Positions 26,049 through 35,068 of a stretch of DNA of 46,859 nucleotides are shown here, piece after piece. Source of the stretch: Anaerolineales bacterium. Its GTDB lineage: Bacteria > Chloroflexota > Anaerolineae > Anaerolineales > E44-bin32. The translations under genes were made by a program, and so were the position numbers. The notes beneath the pieces are model-generated. The model did no database searches. It was not told where the DNA came from and worked only from the letters and a program-made list of their open reading frames with translations. How positions within the stretch are numbered: the stretch's first letter is position 1; the number at the start of each line of letters is the position of its first letter. The DNA is taken from the NCBI GenBank assembly GCA_037382465.1, contig JARRPX010000030.1:1-46859 (forward strand). The letters run 5' to 3'.

Positions 26049-26315
26049 TTGACAGTGATACGTACGCGGCGCTTGAAAACGGTAGAAGGTCACGTGCGCG
26101 GCGTTCAGCGGATGGTGGAAGACGATGCCTACTGCATCGATCTCATCCGCCAGATACAGGCCATACAGGCAGCCCTGGGCAAAGTGACGACGATGATCTT
26201 GAACGATCATCTGAACTCATGCTTGATCACCGCGGTTCGCGGCGAGGATCAAGCGGCACGTGAGCAAGTCTTGAAGGAGATTGCCGAAGTCTACGAAATG
26301 GCCATGAAGGTGTAA
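26049..26315 (+). CDS. csoR: CsoR-family copper-sensing repressor
   Basis: CsoR represses copper-export genes and releases DNA when Cu(I) binds. The 88-residue all-helical protein keeps the three Cu(I) ligands of the C-H-C set: Cys29 (DAYCIDL), His54 (NDHL) and Cys58 (NSCL). The N-terminal RRLKTVEGHVRGVQRM helix is typical of the CsoR/RcnR family. The start is a TTG (26049) or the GTG two codons later; neither has a clear ribosome site, so the exact N-terminus is uncertain. It is followed by copZ (27-nt gap) and copA, which makes the copper reading strong rather than nickel or formaldehyde sensing. Confidence 0.92.
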   Translation: MTVIRTRRLKTVEGHVRGVQRMVEDDAYCIDLIRQIQAIQAALGKVTTMILNDHLNSCLITAVRGEDQAAREQVLKEIAEVYEMAMKV

Positions 26316-26342
26316 GGATTCAACCCTGCAGGAGGTGGAATA

Positions 26343-26549
26343 ATGACGAGCGTTACCTATTCTGTTCCCAATATTTCTTGTGGACACTGCGTGCACACGA
26401 TTCAAATGGAGCTTTCGGATTTGGCTGGCGTTTCGAACGTCGAAGCTTCCGAATCGAAGAAGCAGGTCCAGGTGGAGTTCGATTCACCGGCGACGACGGA
26501 AAAGATCAAGGCGCTTTTGGCCGAGATCAACTATCCGGTAGCCGAATAA
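26343..26549 (+). CDS. copZ: Copper chaperone CopZ-like heavy-metal-associated domain protein
   Basis: A 68-residue HMA domain with the metal site ISCGHCVHTI (C-x-x-C), the beta-alpha-beta pattern around GVSNVEASESKKQVQVEF and the terminal INYPVAE. CopZ proteins carry Cu(I) to the CopA ATPase. A near-perfect AGGAGGTGG ribosome site before the ATG suggests high translation. It lies between csoR and copA, 33 nt before the latter. Confidence 0.95.
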   Translation: MTSVTYSVPNISCGHCVHTIQMELSDLAGVSNVEASESKKQVQVEFDSPATTEKIKALLAEINYPVAE

Positions 26550-26582
26550 CCACGGATTCGATCGACGATTGGAGATGATCCA

Positions 26583-29033
26583 ATGGCGGACAGCACGCGT
26601 TACGTGACCCTTCCCATAACCGGGATGACGTGCGCCAATTGTGTGGCTACAGTGGAACGGAACATCAAGAAGCTCGACGGTGTTCGATCGGCGAGTGTGA
26701 ATCTGGCTTCCGAGCGGGCAAGCGTCGAGTATGACAGTTCGAAACTCGGCCCCGGCGAGATTGTGGCGCGCATCCAACGTGCGGGCTACGATGTGGCCAG
26801 AGGAGAAATCAACGTTCTACTGCGGTACGTCGCCGATTCCAAAGAAGCATCTCGCCTGGAACAGAAATTGCTGGCGAAGGAAGGAATCATCACGGCCAGC
26901 GTCAATCCTGCCAGCGAGAGGGTCCGTCTCGAATACATCCCCACGATCATCGAACCGATCGAAATTCAAGAGCTGATCGAGAAAGCCGGGTTCGAGGTCA
27001 TCGAATCTTCCGGAGAGTCAACCGATGCTGAGCGGGAAGCGAGGCGCAAAGAGATCGGGCGGCAGCGGCGGCTGCTCATTACAGGCCTGGTCTTCACTGT
27101 TCCGCTCTTCGTGCTTTCCATGGCGCGTGATCTGGGTTTCGTACCCGCCGTTATCGCCACGGCTGCCTGGTACGATTGGCTGATGTTTATCCTGGCAACG
27201 CCGGTGCAGTTTTACGTCGGCTGGCAGTATTACGTCGGCGCTTATAAAGCGCTTCGCAACGGCGCGGCCAACATGGACGTGCTCATCGCCATGGGATCTT
27301 CAGCGGCATACTTCTACTCGCTTCCGATCCTCCTGGGTTGGCTGAAAGGCCACCTGTTCTTCGAAACCGCCGCTGTGATCATCACGCTGATCAAACTCGG
27401 GAAATACCTCGAGGCGCGTGCCAAAGGACGTACGAGCGAAGCCATACGCAAACTGATGAATCTACAGGCCAAGACGGCCAACGTAATTCGCGACGGCCAT
27501 GAGGTGGAAATCCCGGTAGAGCGGGTGCAGGTTGGCGACCTGGTGATCGTGCGGCCCGGGGAGAAGATTCCCGTCGACGGTGTGGTCGTCGAAGGCACGA
27601 CATCGATCGATGAAGCGATGCTGACCGGCGAATCGATGCCCGTTGAAAAAGGCCCGCAGGACGAAGTCGTTGGTGCCACGATCAACAAAATGGGCATGAT
27701 CAAATTCAAAGCCCAGCGGGTTGGCAAGGACACCGCTCTGGCGCAAATCGTGCGTTTGGTAGAAGAGGCGCAGGGCAGCAAGGCGCCGATCCAACACCTC
27801 GCCGACAAGGTCGCAGCCATATTCGTACCCGCCGTGATCGGCATCGCGCTGTTGACCTTCGCCGGCTGGATGTTCCTTGCACCTCCGACGTCCGGCGACA
27901 ATTCCGCCTTTACCCGTGCGCTGATCAACATGGTGGCGGTCTTGGTTGTCGCATGTCCGTGTGCCATGGGGCTCGCCACACCTACTGCCGTCATGGTGGG
28001 AACCGGGAAGGGGGCGGAGCAGGGGATTCTCTTCAAAACATCCGCTGCGCTGGAGCGGGCCGGCAGCTTGACGACCGTCGTGCTCGATAAGACCGGGACG
28101 ATCACGCGCGGACAGCCCAGCGTTACGGATATCGAGGTTCTCGACTCGCGGGGAAATCAAGATTCGTTATTGACGCTCGCTGCGAGTGCCGAACGCGGCT
28201 CCGAACATCCCCTTGGGCAGGCGATCGTGGCCGCAGCCGGAGTGCGAGAGCTGCGGCTCGAGGAGCCCGAGGATTTCACGGCCATCGCGGGCCAGGGAAT
28301 CGAAGCGCGAGTTTCCGGCAGAAGAGTACTGGTGGGTACCACGAAACTCATGACGGAGAACCGGATCCCCGTCGATGGCGTGACGGGGCAAGTGGAAACC
28401 CTAGAGCACGAGGCGAAAACCGTGGTGCTGGTGGCCGCCGACGGTCGCCTGGTTGGGTTGCTCGGTATCGCCGACAGCGTGAAGGAAAACTCTCGGGAAG
28501 CCATTCGAGAACTCAAACAGCTGGGTCTCGAAGTGATCATGGTAACCGGTGATAACCGGCAGACGGCCGAAGCCGTCGCCCGCAGCGTCGATTTGACTCC
28601 TTCGCTGGACGGCAACCAGCCGGCTGTTTTTGCCGAGGTACTGCCGGGCGATAAAGTCTCGCACATAAAATCACTCCAATCGCAGGGAAAGGTGCTCGCC
28701 ATGGTCGGCGATGGCATCAACGATGCCCCGGCTCTGGCTCAGGCGGACGTCGGTATTGCGATCGGTACAGGGACCGACATTGCCATGGCGGCGGCGCCAA
28801 TCACGTTGATCAGTGATAATCTGCAGGGAGTCCCCAGGGCAGTGACCCTCTCCCGAGGGACGCTGCGGACGATCAAACAGAATCTGTTCTGGGCTTTCAT
28901 CTACAATATCCTGCTCATTCCAAGCGCCGCGTTGGGGATCATGAATCCCATGCTCGCAGCAGGAGCCATGGCTTTCAGCTCGATCTTCGTCGTGACCAAC
29001 AGTCTCAGGCTACGTGGAATGCGGCTTTCCTGA
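26583..29033 (+). CDS. copA: Copper-exporting P1B-type ATPase CopA
   Basis: The 816-residue pump has N-terminal HMA domain 1 with GMTCANC (C17, C20), a second HMA-like region (about 76-142) that has lost its CxxC motif, eight membrane helices, the membrane metal site CPC (C458-P-C460), TGES in the actuator, the phosphorylation motif DKTGT (D502), SEHPLG in the nucleotide domain and GDGIND (709-714). These assign it to the Cu(I)-exporting P1B-1 class, moving copper out of the cytoplasm. It is the last gene of csoR-copZ-copA. The degenerate second HMA presumably has a structural role only. Confidence 0.97.
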   Translation: MADSTRYVTLPITGMTCANCVATVERNIKKLDGVRSASVNLASERASVEYDSSKLGPGEIVARIQRAGYDVARGEINVLLRYVADSKEASRLEQKLLAKEGIITASVNPASERVRLEYIPTIIEPIEIQELIEKAGFEVIESSGESTDAEREARRKEIGRQRRLLITGLVFTVPLFVLSMARDLGFVPAVIATAAWYDWLMFILATPVQFYVGWQYYVGAYKALRNGAANMDVLIAMGSSAAYFYSLPILLGWLKGHLFFETAAVIITLIKLGKYLEARAKGRTSEAIRKLMNLQAKTANVIRDGHEVEIPVERVQVGDLVIVRPGEKIPVDGVVVEGTTSIDEAMLTGESMPVEKGPQDEVVGATINKMGMIKFKAQRVGKDTALAQIVRLVEEAQGSKAPIQHLADKVAAIFVPAVIGIALLTFAGWMFLAPPTSGDNSAFTRALINMVAVLVVACPCAMGLATPTAVMVGTGKGAEQGILFKTSAALERAGSLTTVVLDKTGTITRGQPSVTDIEVLDSRGNQDSLLTLAASAERGSEHPLGQAIVAAAGVRELRLEEPEDFTAIAGQGIEARVSGRRVLVGTTKLMTENRIPVDGVTGQVETLEHEAKTVVLVAADGRLVGLLGIADSVKENSREAIRELKQLGLEVIMVTGDNRQTAEAVARSVDLTPSLDGNQPAVFAEVLPGDKVSHIKSLQSQGKVLAMVGDGINDAPALAQADVGIAIGTGTDIAMAAAPITLISDNLQGVPRAVTLSRGTLRTIKQNLFWAFIYNILLIPSAALGIMNPMLAAGAMAFSSIFVVTNSLRLRGMRLS

Positions 29034-29212
29034 ACTTCCCTATAGTGAAGAAAGACGGTCGTCATCTTGCTACATCGTGTCCTTTCGTTTATGCTTTTAT
29101 CGTTCAGGACGCAGCAAGGATGGTTTTGTTGGTGTTACGATTGAAATGAGATTAACGAAAACTCCTCACGAATTGAGGATTGCTCGGATGCAACCAGGAA
29201 ATCGAGGTAGCC

Positions 29213-29977
29213 ATGGATAGTATTGCTGTCTCTCCCTACGGATTGGGAATCGCCGCCCTCGCTGGTCTTTTGTCTTTTCTGTCCCCCTGTGTTCTGGCGC
29301 TCGTTCCCGCCTATTTGGGGTACCTGGGAGGTCGCTCTGTCAGCGCTTCGGGGGAAATCGTCCAAAGCCGCAGGACGACGTTTCTTCACGGACTGGCCTT
29401 CGTGATCGGGTTCAGCCTGGTGTTCGTAGTGGGTGGTGCTGCGTTGGGCGTCGTGGGGAATTTACTCAGCGATTACGATGTTCGTCTATGGCTGGCGCGC
29501 GCGGGCGGCGTGCTGGTGATCGTATTTGGGTTGCACACGATGGGCGTGATCCATATCCCCTTGTTGGATTACGATACGCGCAAGCATGTCGCCCCCGATC
29601 CGCGCTTGAGCTATCTCTCCTCGGCTTTGATGGGCGTATTCTTTTCCGCCGGGTGGGCGCCGTGTCTGGGTCCTATACTTGGCGCGATCTATACCATAGC
29701 ATTGTTCGGCAGCAAAGCGCTGGATGGTGCAATTTTGCTCGTTGCCTACTCCGTCGGAATGGCGATTCCTTTTCTCCTGGCGGCGTTGGGGGTTGGCAGC
29801 GCGACCGAACTCCTTCGCAGACATGGTAAGGTCATTCGTGCACTTTCGATTGTGACCGGCGTCCTGCTCGTAATTTTGGGCGTTATGTTGTTGACCGGCG
29901 GCATAGAAAAATTCCTGGCGAAATACACTTCGATCATCCCCACGTTTGGGTTGGAAGAAAATCTACTGCAGCAATAA
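29213..29977 (+). CDS. ccdA: Cytochrome c biogenesis protein CcdA (thiol-electron transporter)
   Basis: CcdA moves electrons across the membrane from cytoplasmic thioredoxin to extracytoplasmic thiol proteins. The ATG at 29213 has GAGGTAG just upstream and gives 254 residues with six membrane helices. The two redox Cys lie in LLSFLSPCVLALVPAYLGYL and SAGWAPCLGPILGAIY, the expected places in helices 1 and 4. A 179-nt spacer separates it from copA. No thioredoxin-like lipoprotein partner is adjacent, but the next gene encodes a CxxC glutaredoxin-like domain. Confidence 0.93.
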   Translation: MDSIAVSPYGLGIAALAGLLSFLSPCVLALVPAYLGYLGGRSVSASGEIVQSRRTTFLHGLAFVIGFSLVFVVGGAALGVVGNLLSDYDVRLWLARAGGVLVIVFGLHTMGVIHIPLLDYDTRKHVAPDPRLSYLSSALMGVFFSAGWAPCLGPILGAIYTIALFGSKALDGAILLVAYSVGMAIPFLLAALGVGSATELLRRHGKVIRALSIVTGVLLVILGVMLLTGGIEKFLAKYTSIIPTFGLEENLLQQ

Positions 29978-30056
29978 CCATCCGAACGTGCATTGAAGGG
30001 ACCGCTTTGAATGAGTCGTTATCTGTGAGTTGTGATCTGAAGGTAGGTTTCGAGAA

Positions 30057-31013
30057 ATGATACGCGTTTCGCTGTTTATGCGGAAAGAATGCAAGCTTTG
30101 TGACGAAGTGAAGATCGAACTTGAGGAATTGAAGTCGGAGTACCCGCACGAATTGGTCGAGGTCGACATCGATAGCGATCCCATCTTGCAGGACCATTAC
30201 GCCGCCAAGATCCCGGTTTTGAAGGTCGGCCCTTATACCCTCGAAGCCCCATTTGACGAAACCCAACTGCGCGTGACGCTGGCTGCCGCGCAACAGGGAA
30301 GAACGCACGAAAAAGTGCCCGACGAGGACCATCGTGAGCGGGCGGTAAGTATGCACAAAGTGCTGCTTTCTCTGTCCAAACACTGGTTGGCCATTTTCAA
30401 CTTGCTTGTGTTCATGTACGTCGGGCTGCCTTTTGCTGCACCGGTAATGATGGAGTATGGCGCAACTCGTCCAGCCAGATGGATCTATGCCCTCTATTCA
30501 CCGCTTTGCCATCAACTGGCTTTTCGATCGTGGTTCCTGTTCGGGGAACAGCCGGCGTATCCCCTGGAGATCGCCAATTCACACCTCGGATCCTACGGTG
30601 AGGTCACAGGCATGAACGAGAACGATCAATGGGAAGCACGCGAGTTCACCGGAAACGACCGGCTGGGATATAAGGTGGCGCTCTGTGAACGGGACGTGGC
30701 GATATACGGCGGAATCTTCCTCAGCGGGCTGCTTTTCGCCGTTTTACGGAAACGCATAAAGCCGCTCCCCATTGGGTTTTGGATACTCATCGGCATCCTG
30801 CCGATCGCCATCGATGGTGGATCGCAGCTCCTCGCGCAACTTCCCCTTGGCTTCCTCACGCCCAGGGAAAGCACTCCGTTTCTGCGTACGCTAACCGGGC
30901 TGCTCTTTGGCGTGGCGAACGTCTGGCTCGCCTATCCATATCTGGAAGAAACCATGCAGGAACTGCGAGTGATGGTCTCGATGAAGCTGGCCGGCGCCGG
31001 CGAATCGCTTTGA
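30057..31013 (+). CDS. Glutaredoxin-like domain fused to a DUF2085 membrane domain
   Basis: Residues 1-80 form a thioredoxin fold of the glutaredoxin-like type with the CxxC site ECKLCDEVK (C12, C15) and the cis-Pro loop KIPVLKVG. From about residue 105 to 318 comes a polytopic domain matching DUF2085: YSPLCHQLAFRSWFLFG, KVALCERDVAIYGG, DGGSQLL and STPFLRTLTGLLFG are the characteristic segments, including conserved Cys and His. The DUF2085 function is unknown. The linker is charged and probably cytosolic, so the glutaredoxin domain faces the cytoplasm. Neighbouring ccdA suggests a membrane thiol-redox role, which is inference. Ribosome site GAAGGTAGG. Confidence 0.82.
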   Translation: MIRVSLFMRKECKLCDEVKIELEELKSEYPHELVEVDIDSDPILQDHYAAKIPVLKVGPYTLEAPFDETQLRVTLAAAQQGRTHEKVPDEDHRERAVSMHKVLLSLSKHWLAIFNLLVFMYVGLPFAAPVMMEYGATRPARWIYALYSPLCHQLAFRSWFLFGEQPAYPLEIANSHLGSYGEVTGMNENDQWEAREFTGNDRLGYKVALCERDVAIYGGIFLSGLLFAVLRKRIKPLPIGFWILIGILPIAIDGGSQLLAQLPLGFLTPRESTPFLRTLTGLLFGVANVWLAYPYLEETMQELRVMVSMKLAGAGESL

Positions 31014-31033
31014 CCCTCAAATTATGGATGATC

Positions 31034-31063
31034 TTGGTACATCTACTGGTGCCGTGATAGACT
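31034..31063 (+). promoter_or_regulatory. Promoter with -10 box 6 nt before pgeF start (leaderless candidate)
   Basis: TTGGTA, 18-nt spacer, TAGACT, six bases, ATG. No Shine-Dalgarno sequence precedes the ATG, so the transcript probably begins at or next to the start codon. Confidence 0.45.
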
Positions 31064-31069
31064 GAAGTC

Positions 31070-31849
31070 ATGCCGTTCCATCAGATCGAGACCCTTCGAT
31101 TTTTCCAATTTGACTCGTTAGCCGATTCTCACTTGGTCCACGCTGTTTTTTCACGCCACGGGGGAGTCAGCCCGACGCCGTGGAATTCGTTGAACGTGGG
31201 CGCGACGGTCGGTGACGAAGGCGAGCGTGTCGCTGAGAATCGGCGGCGGATTTTCTCGGTAATGCACCGGAATCCGGATTCACTCTACGATGTCTGGCAA
31301 ATCCATTCTGCACGCTGCGTCGTCGCCCGTGAACCCCGCGGGAATAAGCCCTATCATCAAGCCGACGCGATTCTCACCGACGTTCCGGGATTGACTCTGT
31401 TGATGCGATTTGCAGATTGTGTTCCCATCCTGCTCTACGATCCGGGCCGCCAGGTGATCGGACTCGCACATGCTGGCTGGATTGGAACTGCGCGGTGTGT
31501 AGCGCAGTCTGCCGTTCAGGGCATGATCGAGCATTTTTCCTGCGATCCGGCTGAAATACTCGCCGCTTTGGGGCCTTCGATCGGTCCGGACCATTACGAA
31601 GTTGGCGCCGACGTCATCTCGGCAGTTCGAAAAGTTTTTCCCGGAAAAGCGGACTTATACCTGAACTCGAACGGCGATTCTACCTATTTCGACCTCTGGG
31701 CTGCCAATCACGGTCAACTTAAAGAAATGGGCGTTCGGCACATAGAAGTGGCCGGAATCTGTACGGCTTGCCACACGGGAGATTGGTATTCCCATCGCGC
31801 TGAAAATGGACTCACCGGTCGTTTTGGCGCACTTATCGGTTTAGGTTGA
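31070..31849 (+). CDS. pgeF: Peptidoglycan editing factor PgeF (YfiH/laccase-domain)
   Basis: PgeF/YfiH removes L-Ser mis-incorporated in place of L-Ala in the muropeptide stem in E. coli; earlier work described multicopper polyphenol-oxidase activity. The 259-residue protein keeps the family metal-site motifs: WQIHSARCV, LMRFADCVPILLYD and GLAHAGWIGT, plus the C-terminal CTACHTGDWYSHR and TGRFGALIGL. It begins the group pgeF-yggT-yggU, an order found in many bacteria (often with sepF and yggS, which are absent here). Confidence 0.92.
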   Translation: MPFHQIETLRFFQFDSLADSHLVHAVFSRHGGVSPTPWNSLNVGATVGDEGERVAENRRRIFSVMHRNPDSLYDVWQIHSARCVVAREPRGNKPYHQADAILTDVPGLTLLMRFADCVPILLYDPGRQVIGLAHAGWIGTARCVAQSAVQGMIEHFSCDPAEILAALGPSIGPDHYEVGADVISAVRKVFPGKADLYLNSNGDSTYFDLWAANHGQLKEMGVRHIEVAGICTACHTGDWYSHRAENGLTGRFGALIGLG

Positions 31850-31921
31850 CCCAGATTATCGTCGGCAGGAGACCCATGATCAAACTCGTATGCTTTCCGT
31901 AAACATCGTCATTCGGATTTA

Positions 31922-31930
31922 TGGGATAAT
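31922..31930 (+). promoter_or_regulatory. Possible extended -10 promoter of yggT
   Basis: TGGGATAAT (TGn plus GATAAT) 26 nt before the yggT ATG; no convincing -35. Confidence 0.3.
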
Positions 31931-31956
31931 TAGCCCACATACGATTGGAAGGTGAC

Positions 31957-32208
31957 ATGCCATCTCTCGTTTACATCATCGCTCAACTGCTGAGTCTTCT
32001 ATCGTGGATCGTGATCGTGTACGTGTTCCTTACCTATTTCCTGGCGCCGTACAATCCACTGCGGATGACACTCGCCCGATTTATCGAGCCGATGCTGGCT
32101 CCGTTTCGGCGCCTGATACCCCCCATAAGTGGGATTGACCTCAGCCCCATGGCACTGATAATTATCTTGCAGATTTTACGTCAGTTGGTAGTAAGGTTGT
32201 TTTCTTGA
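31957..32208 (+). CDS. yggT: YggT family membrane protein
   Basis: The ATG at 31957, preceded by GGAAGGTG, gives 83 residues with two hydrophobic helices, IIAQLLSLLSWIVIVYVFLT and SPMALIIILQILRQLVV, flanking the family loop NPLRMTLARFIEPMLAPFRRLIPP. YggT proteins are small membrane proteins linked by context to cell division and envelope functions and, in some species, to osmotic tolerance. The start 12 nt earlier at a TTG is unlikely because the ribosome site lies within it. It is 15 nt before yggU. Confidence 0.93.
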   Translation: MPSLVYIIAQLLSLLSWIVIVYVFLTYFLAPYNPLRMTLARFIEPMLAPFRRLIPPISGIDLSPMALIIILQILRQLVVRLFS

Positions 32209-32223
32209 GGGAAAGGCGAACGC

Positions 32224-32547
32224 ATGCGTAAGTTTAAATTACACGACGGAAAACAGGGAGCTGCGCTTACCGTCCGTGTGACCCCTCGTGCGAGTAAAAC
32301 CACTTTCGGCGGCGTGTTGGAAGATGGTACAGTTCGGGTCCGGGTTAGCGCGCCTCCGTTGGAGGGAAGAGCCAACACTGCGCTCGTCAAATTTCTCGCC
32401 AAGGTCCTGGGTGTCAATCGGAGCAGAGTGGAAATCGTAGCCGGGGAGAAAGGTCTCGATAAAATCTTGTCGATCATCGACATGAACGCCGAGCAGGTTG
32501 AGGAAAGGATTCAATGCTGGATGGCGGAGAACCAGAAATCGAAGTAG
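32224..32547 (+). CDS. yggU: DUF167/YggU family protein
   Basis: The 107-residue protein matches the small DUF167 (UPF0235) family: LTVRVTPRASKTTFGGV, VRVSAPPLEGRANTALVKFLAKVLGV and VEIVAGEKGLDKIL. The fold is a known alpha/beta domain, but the molecular function is not established. It sits directly after yggT, the common arrangement, and is closed by a palindromic terminator. Confidence 0.93.
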   Translation: MRKFKLHDGKQGAALTVRVTPRASKTTFGGVLEDGTVRVRVSAPPLEGRANTALVKFLAKVLGVNRSRVEIVAGEKGLDKILSIIDMNAEQVEERIQCWMAENQKSK

Positions 32548-32580
32548 TCGTTTTTTGATACATCCGGGCCATGACTCGAA

Positions 32581-32611
32581 GAGCTTGCCGATCGGCAAGC
32601 TCGTTTCTTTA
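32581..32611 (+). terminator. Palindromic terminator after yggU
   Basis: GAGCTTGCC-GATC-GGCAAGCTC forms a 9-bp stem with a 4-nt loop, then GTTTCTTTA gives a T-rich tail on the plus strand. No T-run lies on the other side, so it should stop rightward transcription only. The leftward NACHT gene ends 34 nt later. Confidence 0.75.
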
Positions 32612-32644
32612 TCCCCGGTTAAACGACTTTTCTCTGCGGGTGCA

Positions 32645-35062
32645 TCAAGCCTTGCTTTGCGCGTAGGAGATCTGGTGCAATCCGGATGCGTTGATGCGCC
32701 AGAGGGCTTCGAAAGCTGAATCCTTGAGGAACTGCTGGTTGGATTTGAGGGCTTGTTGGAGTTCGAGACTCATTTCCTCGGCCGCGGTGTTGCCGATCGC
32801 TTCGAGTGCGGCAACCTTCTCCTCATCCTTGCCTTTGTTCAGGGCCTGGCGAAGCAGCTCCAAAGACGCCTTTCCAGGGGCAATCGCGAGCCCTTCACGC
32901 TTGGCGAATTCCACCAGCCACGGTGTCGTGGATAACTCCGTTTTCAGGGAGTAGACTTTCCAGGGTGGATTTTGAATGCGTTCGAGCGCTTCCGCTGCTG
33001 CACCGCGGACGATCCATTGATCGTCTTCGAGATGCATCGTCTGGAGTAGTTCGGGTATCCAATCCTCCGGGATGCGGGCCAGTCCGAACACCGCAGCGCG
33101 GCGGGTGAGGATATTTTCCACTTCGATCGCATCGCGCAGCATGTTGATGCTTTCGCCCGGCTGCGCGGCGAGAGCTTCGGCAACGGCCAGACGGACGGCT
33201 TCCTCTCCGTCGAGCAGGATTTTACCTATGCCCTCGAGTGCCGGATTCGTTCCGATGGCCGCCAAAGCCAGACAAGCCGCTTGCCGGACGTGCAGCTCCC
33301 GATCTTGATCCACCGTATCGAGCAGACGCTCGATCGATTCCTCGTCCTGAACGCCGCCAAGGCCCAGCGCGCCCAGAATTCGGCTGATGCGGTCTTCCGA
33401 AGCCAACAGACGCCGAAACAGGATTGCCGTTGACGGGTCTTCGGATCGAGTCAACGCATGGACGGCGCGCAAGCGCAAGCCGTATGGTTTGTCACTCGAA
33501 TTTGCCAGCGTAGCAAGCGAGCGGAGGATATTCGCTCTCCAGGGTGCTTTGGCCGGCGCCGCGCGCAGCCAGCGGGCTGTGATGAACAGGTTGGAATTGA
33601 GGGGATCGTCCCCTGCACCGAGATATTGACCCACGACTTGGGCAAGGTCACCGCCCAGCGCAGCGTAGAAACCCAGCGAAGTTTCGGCGGGTGTCCAGCC
33701 TGGTTCGAACACTTGTTGCGCCAAACCTTGGGACAGCATTGCCCGGGCACCCAAATAGGCGCCGATAGCCGGCACGGTGAACGAGATATGATTGTTCGCC
33801 CGACGTATCAGGATGCCGGCGGATATGAAGTCTTTTGTCGAGGTACCGCGGCCGATGGATCGTTCGGAGACGATACCCCGTCGTTCGTTGAGCCAATTCA
33901 GGCCGATGGCTTCTGCTTGCGGGCGTTCGTTGGGTGACAGCAGACGAGCGAGGTAGGCGTCTATGTTTTTCGTTGTCGTGGTATCTTTTGCGTCGCCCAT
34001 GTACGCCGACCACACACGCAGTGTCATTTCCAGGGGAGTCAGCCCGCGCGCCAGGTTGGAGAACCATCCCGAGATCAAGCTCGGGTCAACGTCGTACATT
34101 CTTTTCTTGGGCAGTAGCGGCCGAATGTGCTGTTGCCAGGCCTGGCCCCATTTCGCCAGGAACATACTCCGGTCATGCTCGGTCCAGGGCGCGATGGCGA
34201 CGGGCGCGAGTCCGGCATGGACGATCCCGTCGTAATTCCTGGCCGGCCCACTGGCGATGATACGCACGTTGGGAAAAGCCATCTGGAGATCTCCGAGCCA
34301 TTCGGTGATGGGTGTGATTTCTTCGACCGTGCATTCGTCCAGCCCATCCAGCAGGAGAAGTGCCTTCCCCTTTCGAAATAGTGGACGTAGATAGTTCGGT
34401 ATGCTTGAAGCCAGATTGGAGGAGACCGTTTTCTGCACCGCCGGAATGAGTACGTTGAGTGGGTCTTTCTCCGACCGGCGACGGAATTCCAGGTCGGCGG
34501 CGTGAACGAATATCGGAGTCATCTCCGCGGCGATTCCCGCATCCGGCGATTTGTTCAGTGCCAGGATGGCGAAGTGTGCCAGAGCGAACGTTTTTCCGCT
34601 GCCGAGTTCCCCCGTGATCATGAAGTTGGCGCCCTCGGACAGTGCGTTTGCGATGGATATCGATGGGGCGTGATAGATGCCGGATAAATAATTCCAATCG
34701 GGGAGGTTGGGGAGTACGGCTAAAGTGTATTCCGGAATCGGATCTGTGCGGACGGGATCGGCGGGGATCGGTGGAGCAAGCAGATGTGGAGGGACGGCAA
34801 TCTCGCTAACCTTGAACAACGCCTTCGATGCGTGCAGCATTTCCATGCGTTCGAGTAAATCCAGTTTGTAGGGGTCGCCGGATTTTCCGGAAATAGCGCC
34901 GCTGATAGATTGAATAACGGAGTAGATGTATTCAAAGACGTCAGAGAAATTGACACCGATTTTTTGGATTGCGAACACCAACACGGCGCCCAGAATCAAG
35001 CCGGTGATCAATTCCGGCCAATCGATCCAACTTCCATACAGCTTCCGTAATAATTCACTCAT
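32645..35062 (-). CDS. Membrane-anchored NACHT NTPase with HEAT repeats
   Basis: The 805-residue protein has one N-terminal membrane helix (about 17-33, ITGLILGAVLVFAI), a linker, and a NACHT-type STAND NTPase: Walker A GELGSGKT (151-158) and Walker B LLLLDGLDEC (235-244) with the Asp and Glu pair typical of NACHT. After the motor come roughly seven HEAT/PBS-lyase-like repeats (about 490-790; VRQAACLALAAIG, RRAAVFGLARIP and RGAAAEALERI are examples). Such proteins oligomerise on sensing a trigger; bacterial NACHT proteins include anti-phage effectors, but no effector nuclease is fused here. It starts 6 nt after the zinc-ribbon gene, so both are in one transcript. Confidence 0.85.
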   Translation of the reverse strand: MSELLRKLYGSWIDWPELITGLILGAVLVFAIQKIGVNFSDVFEYIYSVIQSISGAISGKSGDPYKLDLLERMEMLHASKALFKVSEIAVPPHLLAPPIPADPVRTDPIPEYTLAVLPNLPDWNYLSGIYHAPSISIANALSEGANFMITGELGSGKTFALAHFAILALNKSPDAGIAAEMTPIFVHAADLEFRRRSEKDPLNVLIPAVQKTVSSNLASSIPNYLRPLFRKGKALLLLDGLDECTVEEITPITEWLGDLQMAFPNVRIIASGPARNYDGIVHAGLAPVAIAPWTEHDRSMFLAKWGQAWQQHIRPLLPKKRMYDVDPSLISGWFSNLARGLTPLEMTLRVWSAYMGDAKDTTTTKNIDAYLARLLSPNERPQAEAIGLNWLNERRGIVSERSIGRGTSTKDFISAGILIRRANNHISFTVPAIGAYLGARAMLSQGLAQQVFEPGWTPAETSLGFYAALGGDLAQVVGQYLGAGDDPLNSNLFITARWLRAAPAKAPWRANILRSLATLANSSDKPYGLRLRAVHALTRSEDPSTAILFRRLLASEDRISRILGALGLGGVQDEESIERLLDTVDQDRELHVRQAACLALAAIGTNPALEGIGKILLDGEEAVRLAVAEALAAQPGESINMLRDAIEVENILTRRAAVFGLARIPEDWIPELLQTMHLEDDQWIVRGAAAEALERIQNPPWKVYSLKTELSTTPWLVEFAKREGLAIAPGKASLELLRQALNKGKDEEKVAALEAIGNTAAEEMSLELQQALKSNQQFLKDSAFEALWRINASGLHQISYAQSKA

Positions 35063-35068
35063 ACGGCG

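Noticed and set aside
26049-26077. TTGACA at the csoR start as a -35 box
   Set aside because: It coincides with the TTG start codon and Thr codon of csoR, and no -10-like hexamer lies 16-18 nt downstream.
29028-29110. Long-range inverted repeat TCCTGAAC / GTTCAGGA after copA as a terminator
   Set aside because: The arms are 8 nt with a loop of about 65 nt and no T-run; too weak to call.
23522-35062. A defence island joining the PHP-AlbA_2 and NACHT-HEAT genes
   Set aside because: They are about 7 kb apart with copper, cytochrome-biogenesis and envelope genes between them, and no restriction, toxin, CRISPR or mobile-element gene is present.
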